From the NCBI RefSeq assembly GCF_000826645.1, contig NZ_JXJP01000006.1, forward strand, positions 62,001 to 126,000: DNA of 64,000 nt. The letters run 5' to 3'. Positions 56,255 through 64,000 of the stretch are shown one piece after another. The notes under the pieces are model-generated. The model was not told the DNA's origin, did no database searches, and saw only the letters and a program-made list of their open reading frames with translations. This DNA comes from Psychroserpens mesophilus (lineage in GTDB: Bacteria > Bacteroidota > Bacteroidia > Flavobacteriales > Flavobacteriaceae). The position numbers were made by a program, and so were the translations under genes. Numbering within the stretch: the first letter of the stretch is position 1; each line of letters starts with the position of its first letter.

Positions 56255-56280
56255 AATTACCCGATATCAGGTAGGTAATT
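56255..56280. promoter_or_regulatory. Nested palindromes upstream of lipoprotein gene
   Basis: AATTACC (56255) and GGTAATT (56274) are inverted arms. Inside, TACCCGATATCAGGTA at 56258-56273 is a near-perfect 16-base palindrome centred on GATATC with one mismatched pair. It lies about 57 bases upstream of the ATG at 56330 in an otherwise AT-rich stretch, so it looks like an operator. No regulator is known to me. Confidence 0.45.
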
Positions 56281-56329
56281 ACATATAATTAAAAGTAACT
56301 TTAAATCTTTAATAACCAACCTTTTAATT

Positions 56330-58024
56330 ATGAAAAATTTTTTAAGATTTTATTTAGTTTTTAGTCTCATTGTAGTATCATTTTCATGTTCTGAAGATGA
56401 TAATGATGATTCGCAATCGAATGACCCCGTTAATGTTCAATTTATTAGATTTGGAGATAACCTTGTTCCCAGTGCAGTAGTCCCAAGAACAACGTATTGG
56501 GATACTAACTCTAATCGGCAGGTCACAACTTATTTTAATACAGATTTAAGTGGAAACATATCGAGCTTGTCTAAACTAGTAGGTGACGATGGAACTGGTT
56601 TGTCGACAGTAATATCATTTGATCAAAATGGAATAATTAATCTTTTGTATCATCAAGATCCAATAACTGGTGAAATATCAAATAGAGTTTATGTGTTGGA
56701 AGATGAAGAAACAGGTAATGTATATTTTGGTAATGATGAAGGAGTTCAGGAGATTTTAGGTAGTGCATCATTAGACAACTTTGGAAATTTCTTAAGTACT
56801 GAAGATGATTTATTGCTTTCAAGTACTCTTAATACTAGCAAGAACATTATTGATAAACTTATTTTTTATACCAATAATGGTAATACAAATCGATCAGGAT
56901 TAAATTTAGGTGCTATAGTTATTGGAGCTTTTGCTTTATATGCCCTTTTGATGTTAACAGGAAGTGCAGTTATTGTCGATAATGTAGGAGAGTCGATTAC
57001 CTGTGATTATGATAATTCTTGTAATGATGAAGGACAGCGAAACACTAATGATGGTAACAATTTTTGTGCGTTGCCTCATTCAGATTTTGTGTGTTCGGAA
57101 GTAGTAGATCTTAACGATAATCCATGTGAAAATTCTGATTTGGAAGTGATAATTGTTGTTGATCCAGGAAACGTATTGGTAGCAATCGTTAATGGAGATT
57201 CTGTTGATTATAATTTTTATTGGTCAACAGGAGAAATAAATACAGGACTAATTAGTGACTCTATTGTAGCTCCAGAAGATGGTAACTACTATGTGATAGT
57301 TGAAGATGATAATGGATGTGTCGCTTTTGCTTCAACAAACATAAGTTCTGAAACTGTAGATGCTCAATTTTTACTAGCGAAATGGTATCTTGTTGGTGAA
57401 ACTGAAAACGATGTAAGCACATTTGATGTTAACGCTTGTAATATTACTGTTCAGTTTACTGAAACACAATTGATAGCTACTGAGTTTTATGGTGATTCTT
57501 GTGAGTTTTCTGATGAGATTATTAGCAATTATGAATTGAATGGTAATATAATTACTGAAACTGCAGATGGAGATACTTCTATAATCACAATCTTAGAATT
57601 GACACCTTTTAAGATGGTATTACAAGAAATTGATGGTGATTTTACTTATGTGGAAACATATTCAAATATTTTTGGAGATTGGACTATAACCGCAACTGAA
57701 TGTGGTGGTCCAGATATTGATTACACTGGATCTATAACATTAAATAGTGATTATACAGTTACTCAAGAAGACGACTCGGGTGGTAACTACATCATTAATT
57801 ATTTTTCTTTCGAAAATTATGAATTATTCATAAAAACTGAATATATGGATCCTGTTTGTGATGGAACAGATTCTAGATTTCAATCGGATACAGTTATACT
57901 AAATTATGATAGTATAACCGATTCGTTTTCTGGAACAGGAAATACAGTTAAAGACGAAATTGATGTGACAGGTTGTCAATTACCTCCCTATAATTGTAAC
58001 TATAATGTAGTTCTGTCTCGATAA
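56330..58024 (+). CDS. Large lipoprotein with two lipocalin-like domains
   Basis: A 564-residue lipoprotein (LIVVSFSCSEDDNDDSQ). Residues 30-190 are an unrecognised beta-rich region. A hydrophobic helix (LGAIVIGAFALYALLMLTGSAVIV, about 195-218) is unusual inside a lipoprotein. A Cys-rich stretch (about 225-270) follows, with CDYDNSCND and CALPHSDFVCSE. After an Ig-like part (DYNFYWSTGEINTG), two small lipocalin-like domains end the protein (LAKWYLVGETEND and IFGDWTITATECGG). It is flanked by two copies of the same terminator hairpin and a palindromic operator candidate, and is not linked to amt or pheT by function. Confidence 0.7.
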   Translation: MKNFLRFYLVFSLIVVSFSCSEDDNDDSQSNDPVNVQFIRFGDNLVPSAVVPRTTYWDTNSNRQVTTYFNTDLSGNISSLSKLVGDDGTGLSTVISFDQNGIINLLYHQDPITGEISNRVYVLEDEETGNVYFGNDEGVQEILGSASLDNFGNFLSTEDDLLLSSTLNTSKNIIDKLIFYTNNGNTNRSGLNLGAIVIGAFALYALLMLTGSAVIVDNVGESITCDYDNSCNDEGQRNTNDGNNFCALPHSDFVCSEVVDLNDNPCENSDLEVIIVVDPGNVLVAIVNGDSVDYNFYWSTGEINTGLISDSIVAPEDGNYYVIVEDDNGCVAFASTNISSETVDAQFLLAKWYLVGETENDVSTFDVNACNITVQFTETQLIATEFYGDSCEFSDEIISNYELNGNIITETADGDTSIITILELTPFKMVLQEIDGDFTYVETYSNIFGDWTITATECGGPDIDYTGSITLNSDYTVTQEDDSGGNYIINYFSFENYELFIKTEYMDPVCDGTDSRFQSDTVILNYDSITDSFSGTGNTVKDEIDVTGCQLPPYNCNYNVVLSR

Positions 58025-58030
58025 AAATAA

Positions 58031-58064
58031 AAAAAGCCTTTTCAAACTGAAAAGGCTTTTTTTT
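58031..58064. terminator. Bidirectional terminator between lipoprotein gene and pheT
   Basis: AAAAAGCCTTTTC-AAACT-GAAAAGGCTTTTT: a 13-bp stem with A-run on the left and T-run on the right, so it can serve the plus-strand lipoprotein gene and minus-strand pheT. The core is identical to the hairpin at 56176. Confidence 0.9.
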
Positions 58065-58065
58065 A

Positions 58066-60492
58066 TTATCTCAACTCAGCACCAAGCTGTTTCTCAAAAT
58101 TAGTCTGAAGTTTATTCATGATTTTATCAATCTGTTTGTCTGTCAAAGTTTTCTTTTCATCTTGAATCGTAAAACTCACAGCATAACTCTTTTTGCCTTT
58201 TGGAAGATTTTTACCTTGATATACATCAAATAAATCGACATCTTTTAGTAATTGCTTTTCAGTTTGCATTGCAATTTTATCAATATCTTCAAAAGAAACA
58301 TGTTCATCTAACAATAAAGCAAAGTCGCGACGCACTTCTGGGTATTTCGGGATATCCTTAAATTTAATATCCTGATGTTTTGTCACTTCTACAATATTAT
58401 CCCAGTCGAATTCAGCAAATATTACTTCTTGTGAAATGCCAAAATGCTTCAATACTTTCTTATTAACGATACCAAAATCGACTAGTTTCGTTTTTCCTAA
58501 AGACAGGCTAATACCTTCACTAAACACGTCGTTTGCGATTGGAGAAACCTTATGTTTAGAAATACCTAGTCGTTCTAAAGTGCTATTGATAATTCCTTTC
58601 AGATAAAAGAAATCGCTTTTTTGAACTGGCGAATTCCAGCGTAGGTTATTCTTATTACCTGTTAAGAAAATGGATAGACGCTTGTATTCTTCACGATTTC
58701 CATTGTAATTGTGATAGGTTTTTCCAAACTCATATAACTTCAAGTTATCTCGCTTTCTGTTGATATTATAACTTACGGCTTCCAATCCTGAAAACAGTAA
58801 ACTTTGACGCATTACGCTTAAATCATTACTTAACGGATTTAGCATTTCTACGTTGTGTTCTGCCTTTAGCTGCTCACTTAAATTAATATATTTTGGTGTG
58901 GTCAATGAATTTGATAAGATTTCGAAATAACCTTGAGCAGCCAATTGGTTTCCTATGATATTTTGAAGTTTATAATCTTCAAATTTAGTTGTATTAGAAA
59001 TTGAAGCGTTTAGCTTTTCGGTCGTTATAATGTTGTTGTAACCATACACACGTAAAATTTCTTCAATGATATCGGCTTCACGCTGCACATCATTTCGATA
59101 AGCAGGAACGGTTAATCCTAATCCGGTTTCTGTAACGTTATTTACTTTGATATCAAGTGACGATAAGATTCTTTTTATAGTTTCTTTCGGGATTTCCTGA
59201 CCAATTAATTTCTTAGCGTTATCAAAACTTAGTCTCACTTGGAAGGCTTCAATTTTCTTCGGATAAAAGTCCATTAAATCACTCGTAATATCTCCTCCTG
59301 CGATTTCTTGAATTAATAATGCGGCGCGTTTTAAAGCATAGTCTGTAATATTAGGATCGATGCCTCTCTCAAATCTAAACGATGCATCAGTATTCATTGC
59401 GTGGCGTTTGGCTGTTTTTCTGATGCTCACCGGATTAAAATAAGCACTTTCTAAGAAAATACTTGTGGTGGTTTCAGTAACACCAGAATTTAAACCTCCA
59501 AAGACACCTGCGATGCACATAGGTTTTTCGGCATCACATATCATAAGGTCTTCTTCGTGTAATTCGCGTTCCACATCATCCAGGGTTGTAAATTTAGTGC
59601 CTTTCGGAAGTGTTTTTACAATAACCTTATTCCCAGTGATTTTAGCGGCATCAAACGCATGAAGAGGTTGACCTAATTCGTGCAATACATAATTAGTGAT
59701 GTCAACCACATTGTTTTTAGGAGTTAAGCCAATAGCTTTCAATCTGTTTTGAAGCCATAGAGGAGATTCTTCGACCTTAAGTCCAGAAATCGTTACACCA
59801 CAGTAACGTGGTGCTAAGGTTTTATCTTTGACATCTATATCTATTTTAAGCGTTCTGTTTTCAACGTGAAATGAACTCACTGAAGGTGTGATTAATTCAG
59901 TGTTGATTTCTTTTTGAAGCAAACCTGCTTTTAAATCGCGAGCAACACCAAAATGACTCATAGCATCAGCACGATTGGGTGTTAAGCCAATTTCAAAAAC
60001 CTGATCATTTTCAACTTTAAATAGTTCTGAAGCAAGTGTGCCGACTTTGGTGTCAGGATCTAGAACCATAATGCCATCGTGGGATGAGCCTAATCCTAAT
60101 TCATCTTCAGCACAAATCATCCCATGACTTTCTTCGCCTCTAATTTTTCCTTTTTTAATCGTCCACGCTTCACCTTCTGCAGTATATAAAGTCGTGCCAA
60201 TTGTTGCAACAGGAACTTTCTGTCCTTTAGCTACATTTGGTGCGCCACATACAATTTGTAATGGAGTCTTATCACCAATATTAACCGTTGTAACTTTTAA
60301 GCGATCTGCATTTGGGTGCTGTTCACATGTAAGCACTTCGCCAACCACAATGCCTTGTAATCCACCTTTAACCGATTGAAATGTCTCAATGCCTTCAATC
60401 TCTAAACCTAAATCAGTAAGAAGTTCACCAGTTTGTTCAGCTGGCCAGTTAATCTTCAAAAACTGCTGTAACCAATTATAAGAAATCTTCAT
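58066..60492 (-). CDS. pheT: Phenylalanine--tRNA ligase beta subunit
   Basis: An 808-residue subunit of the (alpha-beta)2 enzyme charging tRNA-Phe. Domain order is normal: start MKISYNWLQQFL, OB-fold tRNA-binding domain (about 40-150: VVGEVLTCEQHPNADRLKV, CGAPNVAKGQKVPVA), B3/B4 editing domain (about 210-370), B5 domain (about 395-475, FDNAKKLIGQEIPKETIKRIL), catalytic-like core, and FDX-ACB anticodon-binding domain at the end (FKDIPKYPEVRRDFALLLDE). The length is as expected. pheS is not adjacent. It has its own -7 box. Confidence 0.97.
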   Translation of the reverse strand: MKISYNWLQQFLKINWPAEQTGELLTDLGLEIEGIETFQSVKGGLQGIVVGEVLTCEQHPNADRLKVTTVNIGDKTPLQIVCGAPNVAKGQKVPVATIGTTLYTAEGEAWTIKKGKIRGEESHGMICAEDELGLGSSHDGIMVLDPDTKVGTLASELFKVENDQVFEIGLTPNRADAMSHFGVARDLKAGLLQKEINTELITPSVSSFHVENRTLKIDIDVKDKTLAPRYCGVTISGLKVEESPLWLQNRLKAIGLTPKNNVVDITNYVLHELGQPLHAFDAAKITGNKVIVKTLPKGTKFTTLDDVERELHEEDLMICDAEKPMCIAGVFGGLNSGVTETTTSIFLESAYFNPVSIRKTAKRHAMNTDASFRFERGIDPNITDYALKRAALLIQEIAGGDITSDLMDFYPKKIEAFQVRLSFDNAKKLIGQEIPKETIKRILSSLDIKVNNVTETGLGLTVPAYRNDVQREADIIEEILRVYGYNNIITTEKLNASISNTTKFEDYKLQNIIGNQLAAQGYFEILSNSLTTPKYINLSEQLKAEHNVEMLNPLSNDLSVMRQSLLFSGLEAVSYNINRKRDNLKLYEFGKTYHNYNGNREEYKRLSIFLTGNKNNLRWNSPVQKSDFFYLKGIINSTLERLGISKHKVSPIANDVFSEGISLSLGKTKLVDFGIVNKKVLKHFGISQEVIFAEFDWDNIVEVTKHQDIKFKDIPKYPEVRRDFALLLDEHVSFEDIDKIAMQTEKQLLKDVDLFDVYQGKNLPKGKKSYAVSFTIQDEKKTLTDKQIDKIMNKLQTNFEKQLGAELR

Positions 60493-60513
60493 TTTTGTAC
60501 TTTAATCAAGCCA

Positions 60514-60521
60514 CAAAGATA
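60514..60521 (-). promoter_or_regulatory. -7 promoter element for pheT
   Basis: The minus strand reads TATCTTTG (TAnnTTTG), 22-29 bases upstream of the pheT ATG. Confidence 0.5.
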
Positions 60522-60551
60522 ATAATACTATGTAGTTATAATAATCGATAA

Positions 60552-60582
60552 TTGTGTTTTATTTGTAAGTATTATAAATTTG
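60552..60582 (+). promoter_or_regulatory. Promoter for TlpA-like lipoprotein gene
   Basis: TTG at 60552-60554 and TAAATTTG at 60575-60582, with 20 bases between them, fit both parts of the Bacteroidota consensus. Transcription would begin near 60589, favouring the ATG at 60614 over that at 60599. Confidence 0.5.
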
Positions 60583-60613
60583 TTTAGACTTACAGTCCAT
60601 GAATCTCCATAAT

Positions 60614-61834
60614 ATGAAACATTTGTTTACCTTATTTCTTATTTTTCTTACGTTTTTCTCTTGTAGAACAAATGATGAAAATGAATTAAAACTAGGGATT
60701 TGGAGAGCTGAATTACAAGTAAGTCCAAATGAAACTTTACCTTTTATTTTTGAAGTAACCTCTCCACAATCTTTGAAGATTTTTAATGCCGATGAAGTGA
60801 TTTTGGTAGATGATATTACCTATTCAAACGATACAATTGTATTTAGAACTCCAGTGTTTGAAGGTTATATTGAAGCTATTGCCAATGAAGGGATTTTAAA
60901 AGGAAATTTTATAAAAGAGAGTTTAGATCGTGTGGTTCCGTTTTCTGCTGAATTTGGTAAAAAAGAACGATTTACTTCGGAAACAAATAAAGCTCTTCAA
61001 GATGTGTCTGGAAACTGGGAAGTTGTATTTAGTCCAGATGCTGAAGAAGATCGTTACATTGCTAAAGGAGTTTTTGAACAATATGGAGACAAACTAACTG
61101 GGACGTTCAGAACTACTACAGGTGATTACAGATTTTTAGAAGGCATAATGGATGGTAACATGATGAAGTTATCTACGTTTGATGGAGCACACGCATTTTT
61201 ATTCACAGCAGAAGTGAAAGATGATGTAATGCATGGTATGTTTTATTCTGGAAACCATTGGAAAGAACCATTCACAGCCAAAAGAAATGAAGCGTTTGAA
61301 TTGCCAGATGCAAATGATCTCACATTTTTAAAGGATGGTTATGAAACTTTTGAATTTTCGTTTCCTGATGCTGAAGGAGATATGGTGTCATTGAATGATA
61401 AGCGATTTGAAAACAAAGTCGTTGTTGTTCAAATTATGGGAACTTGGTGCCCGAACTGTTTAGATGAAAGTAAATACTATTCAGAATACTATAATATCAA
61501 GGAAAATAACAATGTAGAGTTTGTGGCTTTGGCATTTGAATATGCTAAAACTGAAGACAAAGCATTCCAAAGCATTAAACGTTTAAAGGAAAGTCTTGGC
61601 ATTAGTTATCCTGTTTTATTAGCACAATATGGTACTTCAGATAAGGCTAAAGCTCAGGAAAAATTACCAATGTTAAATCATATATTATCGTATCCAACGT
61701 CTATATTTATAGATAAACACGGTAAAGTTCGTAAAATTCATACTGGTTTTAACGGACCAGCAACTGGTGAAAAATATACTGAATTTAAGGAAGAGTTTAC
61801 TGGTTTTGTTGATGAGTTGGTAAATGAAAACTAG
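60614..61834 (+). CDS. TlpA/ResA-like thiol-disulphide lipoprotein
   Basis: A 406-residue envelope protein. The start is set at MKHLFTLFLIFLTFFSC, a lipoprotein signal (an ATG at 60599 would add five residues). A beta-rich N-terminal region (about 20-250) resembles a DUF4369-like fold. The C-terminal thioredoxin domain has the active site GTWCPNC (Cys279 and Cys282 from this start) and ILSYPTSIFIDKHGKVRKIHTGF with the cis-Pro. Probably reduces disulphides in the periplasm or on the outer-membrane face; the partner is unknown. Transcribed alone from its own promoter, with a terminator hairpin about 140 bases after the stop. Confidence 0.87.
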   Translation: MKHLFTLFLIFLTFFSCRTNDENELKLGIWRAELQVSPNETLPFIFEVTSPQSLKIFNADEVILVDDITYSNDTIVFRTPVFEGYIEAIANEGILKGNFIKESLDRVVPFSAEFGKKERFTSETNKALQDVSGNWEVVFSPDAEEDRYIAKGVFEQYGDKLTGTFRTTTGDYRFLEGIMDGNMMKLSTFDGAHAFLFTAEVKDDVMHGMFYSGNHWKEPFTAKRNEAFELPDANDLTFLKDGYETFEFSFPDAEGDMVSLNDKRFENKVVVVQIMGTWCPNCLDESKYYSEYYNIKENNNVEFVALAFEYAKTEDKAFQSIKRLKESLGISYPVLLAQYGTSDKAKAQEKLPMLNHILSYPTSIFIDKHGKVRKIHTGFNGPATGEKYTEFKEEFTGFVDELVNEN

Positions 61835-61975
61835 TGTTTCATACTTCTTAAAAAACGTTAATTAACAGTCTGTCAGTGCTTTTTAACGAAACCCTAACAA
61901 CTGCGATTTACATTCCTGTTTAACTTGGTGACTATAAAACTTACAGTCAATCAATAAATGAACAGTTAAGTAATT

Positions 61976-62003
61976 AAGCTTAGTCGAAAGATTGAGCTTT
62001 TTT
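61976..62003 (+). terminator. Rho-independent terminator downstream of TlpA-like gene
   Basis: AAGCTTAGTC-GAAA-GATTGAGCTT pairs over 10 positions (two as G-U) with a GAAA tetraloop, followed by a T-run. Confidence 0.65.
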
Positions 62004-62009
62004 ATATGT

Positions 62010-62525
62010 TTAATTAATACGATGACCTTGAGTAACAAACGATAAACCTTGTTGTCCCATAGTAGAATTCATAATGCCCTCAAATAAAGGTTCCGGACAA
62101 TTTTTAGGTGTGTTCCATTCAAAAATAAAATTAGAACCTGTGCCTCCAGATATATCTTTTTCATTAATAATAATCTCAGTAGTTTCTAAAGGTGCTAAAT
62201 ATATAGGTTCATCAAAATAGGTTCTTACAGATTTTCCGTGCGTATCAAAATATTCAGCTTTTAATAAGTATATAGTATCTTTAATACTTGTGTTTCTAAG
62301 GCTCACCATTGCAGTAAGGTTATGCGTTTTGTGCTCAGATTGACTGTAAATTTGAGAGTAAACTGAAAGGTAAGTTGTTCCAGAAACTAAACTATCTGAT
62401 TTGTTGATTTTTATAGCTCGTTTTGCCAGGTTCTCAGGATTAATAGAGCTTATATTTGTTGTTCGTTCTTCGCAACTCAGTGTTAATGCAATTAATGATA
62501 AACATAAAATTAAATGTGATTTCAT
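62010..62525 (-). CDS. DUF3124-family lipoprotein
   Basis: A 171-residue lipoprotein (LCLSLIALTLSCEERTT). The mature part fits DUF3124: TYLSVYSQIYSQSEHKTHNL, AMVSLRNTSIKDTIYLLKAEYFDTHGK, then an ETTEIIINEKDISGGTGSNF motif with the conserved D-x-x-GG, and a C-terminal FIFEWNTPKNCPEPLFEGIM. Function of the family is unknown. There are 262 gene-free bases upstream. Confidence 0.8.
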   Translation of the reverse strand: MKSHLILCLSLIALTLSCEERTTNISSINPENLAKRAIKINKSDSLVSGTTYLSVYSQIYSQSEHKTHNLTAMVSLRNTSIKDTIYLLKAEYFDTHGKSVRTYFDEPIYLAPLETTEIIINEKDISGGTGSNFIFEWNTPKNCPEPLFEGIMNSTMGQQGLSFVTQGHRIN

Positions 62526-62787
62526 AATATTTGAATTGTGTGGTTCGTTTAGGCGTTTATTTTTTATCAGAAACTATATAATATATAAACATTAATAAAT
62601 CTATTGCTGTTAATTGGCTTTATTGTTTATCATTATGGTAAAAATAATCAAACTCCTGAGATTTTAAGATGAACAGATTGCTAAATCATGTTAAAATTTA
62701 GCAATTGCCTTTAAATAGACTATCTTATCAAATCGTAATTTATAAAACACATAACAACCTGATAAGATAGCTTTTATAAATTAAACT
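62526..62787. other. Gene-free spacer
   Basis: These 262 AT-rich bases lie between two minus-strand genes. ATAGACTATCTTATCA (62715) and TGATAAGATAGCTTTTAT (62760) form an inverted repeat that can fold as a hairpin ending in T-rich sequence. It is a possible terminator of the 62788-63264 gene. Confidence 0.4.
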
Positions 62788-63264
62788 TTATTTTAAAATT
62801 TCGCGGATTTTATGTTCCCATTTTCGAACGATTTCTAGTTCTCCGTTTAACTGAAAATCTTCAGTTTGATTATAGATTTCAATCGATTGATTGTCGCTTG
62901 AATTTACAGTAGAATTAAAGACCAATTCTATTCGTACAATATCACCACTAGAATTTTTATGATTTGGCTTTCTGGAACTTGAAACACCGCAACTTTTAAT
63001 GTTATTGAGGTTAATTCGCTGAAAGGTTTCATTAGTCGAATGCGATTTATAAAAGAATAAATAATTGTTTTGGTTATCTAATCCAATAGCAAAATTTTTA
63101 AATATGTCATATTCAGTTATTGAAGAATGATGTTGACTTGCTAAAGATTTTAGTGCTTTTAAAAGTTTGCGTTCTTTATTTTTTTGCTGCTGCTGCATAA
63201 GTACAACAGGTGCTACAACTAACAGTACTAAAACTGTTGATGTAATAGTTATTCCTAAATTCAT
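62788..63264 (-). CDS. Single-pass membrane protein, unknown function
   Basis: 158 residues with one N-terminal hydrophobic segment (ITITSTVLVLLVVAPVVLM) followed by QQQQKNKERKLLKAL, then a soluble alpha/beta domain facing the cytoplasm by the positive-inside rule (NFAIGLDNQNNYLFFYKS, RINLNNIKSCGV, IVRIELVF, REILK). It could be a small PH-like or regulatory domain, but no family is recognised. Confidence 0.6.
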   Translation of the reverse strand: MNLGITITSTVLVLLVVAPVVLMQQQQKNKERKLLKALKSLASQHHSSITEYDIFKNFAIGLDNQNNYLFFYKSHSTNETFQRINLNNIKSCGVSSSRKPNHKNSSGDIVRIELVFNSTVNSSDNQSIEIYNQTEDFQLNGELEIVRKWEHKIREILK

Positions 63265-63359
63265 TTTTAAATTTTAAGTTAAGGTATAATGATATAAACA
63301 TTGTGTCATTACAATGTTTGCTGTCTTGTCATAAAAATGACACTTAAAAGTCTAATAAA

Positions 63360-63731
63360 TTACCAGAATGTATGATGTGGAAAAATAATATCAGTACTTA
63401 AGAAATTTAGAATTAAATTCCTTGAGTATTGCTGATATTTACTACGCTTAATTAAGGTTTGATGCTTACTGATAACCGATTTTATATCGTCATCAGAATG
63501 CTTTTTCAAGTATTGAGGTGAAAACGTATTATGATAATGTGTAATTACTCTTTCCGAATACCCATTGGCATGTAAATTACTGACAGACTTTACAGAAGAT
63601 TGTTCACTATTAGCCTCAAAAACCTCAAATGATACATTTAAATTTAACTCAATAGTAGTGCTTGGATAGGCTGTAAAAAAACAGAATCCCAAGAGCAGGT
63701 ATAAAAGTGTAAAAGTTAATTTTTGTTTCAC
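63360..63731 (-). CDS. Small exported protein, unknown function
   Basis: 123 residues with a signal peptide or anchor (LTFTLLYLLLGFCFFTAYPS). The mature part is polar and basic, with VITHYHNTFSPQYLKKHSDDD and a closing FLSTDIIFPHHTFW. No family is recognised. The minus-strand context and clean ATG support a real gene. Confidence 0.5.
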   Translation of the reverse strand: MKQKLTFTLLYLLLGFCFFTAYPSTTIELNLNVSFEVFEANSEQSSVKSVSNLHANGYSERVITHYHNTFSPQYLKKHSDDDIKSVISKHQTLIKRSKYQQYSRNLILNFLSTDIIFPHHTFW

Positions 63732-63813
63732 AAAGTAAAACTACTGTTTTTGAATAAGGTTGATGTTTAAAAAATGTTAAAAGGATTAATGATTGAAAAA
63801 ATAATCGTGTTCA

Positions 63814-64000
63814 TTATCCATGAATACTTTCTGATTTGCCATAGCTTTTAATGAGTTCACCTTCAAACTTTACGAGGTCTTTCCATCTCTGGTCAACGTC
63901 AATGTCTTTGCCATATTTTCTGGCAAAAGTTATAAAAGTGGTGTAATGACCAGCTTCACTGACCATTAAATCATAATAAAATTTTGACAGTTTAGGATCT
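63814..64000 (-). CDS. miaE: tRNA hydroxylase MiaE, C-terminal part only
   Basis: The minus-strand frame is open from the right edge to TAA at 63814 and encodes 62 residues. FYYDLMVSEAGHYTTFITFA contains the E-x-x-H metal-binding pair of the MiaE di-iron centre, followed by DVDQRWKDLVKFEGELIKS and the usual short HG-containing end. MiaE hydroxylates the ms2i6A base next to the anticodon of some tRNAs. The rest lies beyond the window. Confidence 0.75.
   Translation of the reverse strand, partial: DPKLSKFYYDLMVSEAGHYTTFITFARKYGKDIDVDQRWKDLVKFEGELIKSYGKSESIHG

Overview
The window comes from a low-GC member of the Bacteroidota, most likely a marine Flavobacteriaceae. The signs are type A and type B C-terminal sorting domains of the type IX secretion system, GloVer-repeat and S74-chaperone surface proteins, many short lipoproteins with SCSSSDD-like or NCSNNDD-like lipoboxes, a hybrid two-component system, a RibB with a degenerate cyclohydrolase domain, and several promoters of the Bacteroidota form TAnnTTTG. 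No Shine-Dalgarno pattern is evident. Gene calls rest on motif recognition by eye; no search was run.

Bases 1-12007 form a defence island on the plus strand: the end of a DUF3883-type nuclease protein, a type I restriction HsdR subunit, a decayed gene remnant, RNase HI with a zinc-ribbon tail, a UvrD-like helicase with an inserted nuclease-like domain, and an McrB (with DNA/modified-base reader modules) plus McrC. An AT-rich spacer with inverted and direct repeats (12008-12501) closes the island.

Bases 12502-19598 are a DNA-damage cassette: a DnaQ-type exonuclease/GIY-YIG protein and a self-cleaving XRE-S24 repressor run leftward. A Y-family polymerase, a short DnaE-type polymerase and an SRAP (HMCES/YedK-like) protein run rightward. 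This looks like an SOS mutasome. A large type IX-secreted propeller protein follows. Immediately after its stop lies a 40-codon copy of the SRAP C-terminus, then a tRNA-Ser(TGA) whose 3' end faces the accessory region.

Bases 23954-46811 hold a nitroreductase, a thioredoxin-fold protein, a DegT aminotransferase, a secreted GH16 glucanase, a LytS/LytTR pair, two clusters of secreted or lipoprotein genes, and a hybrid sensor-regulator (TPR, kinase, receiver, AraC HTH). Possible target sites (TGTTACA) lie on both sides of the hybrid gene.

Bases 46852-64000 are mostly core genes: ribB, lptF/G-like, lolA, ftsK, dgkA, tpx, amt, pheT, a TlpA-like lipoprotein, a DUF3124 lipoprotein, two small unknown genes and the 3' end of miaE at the right edge.
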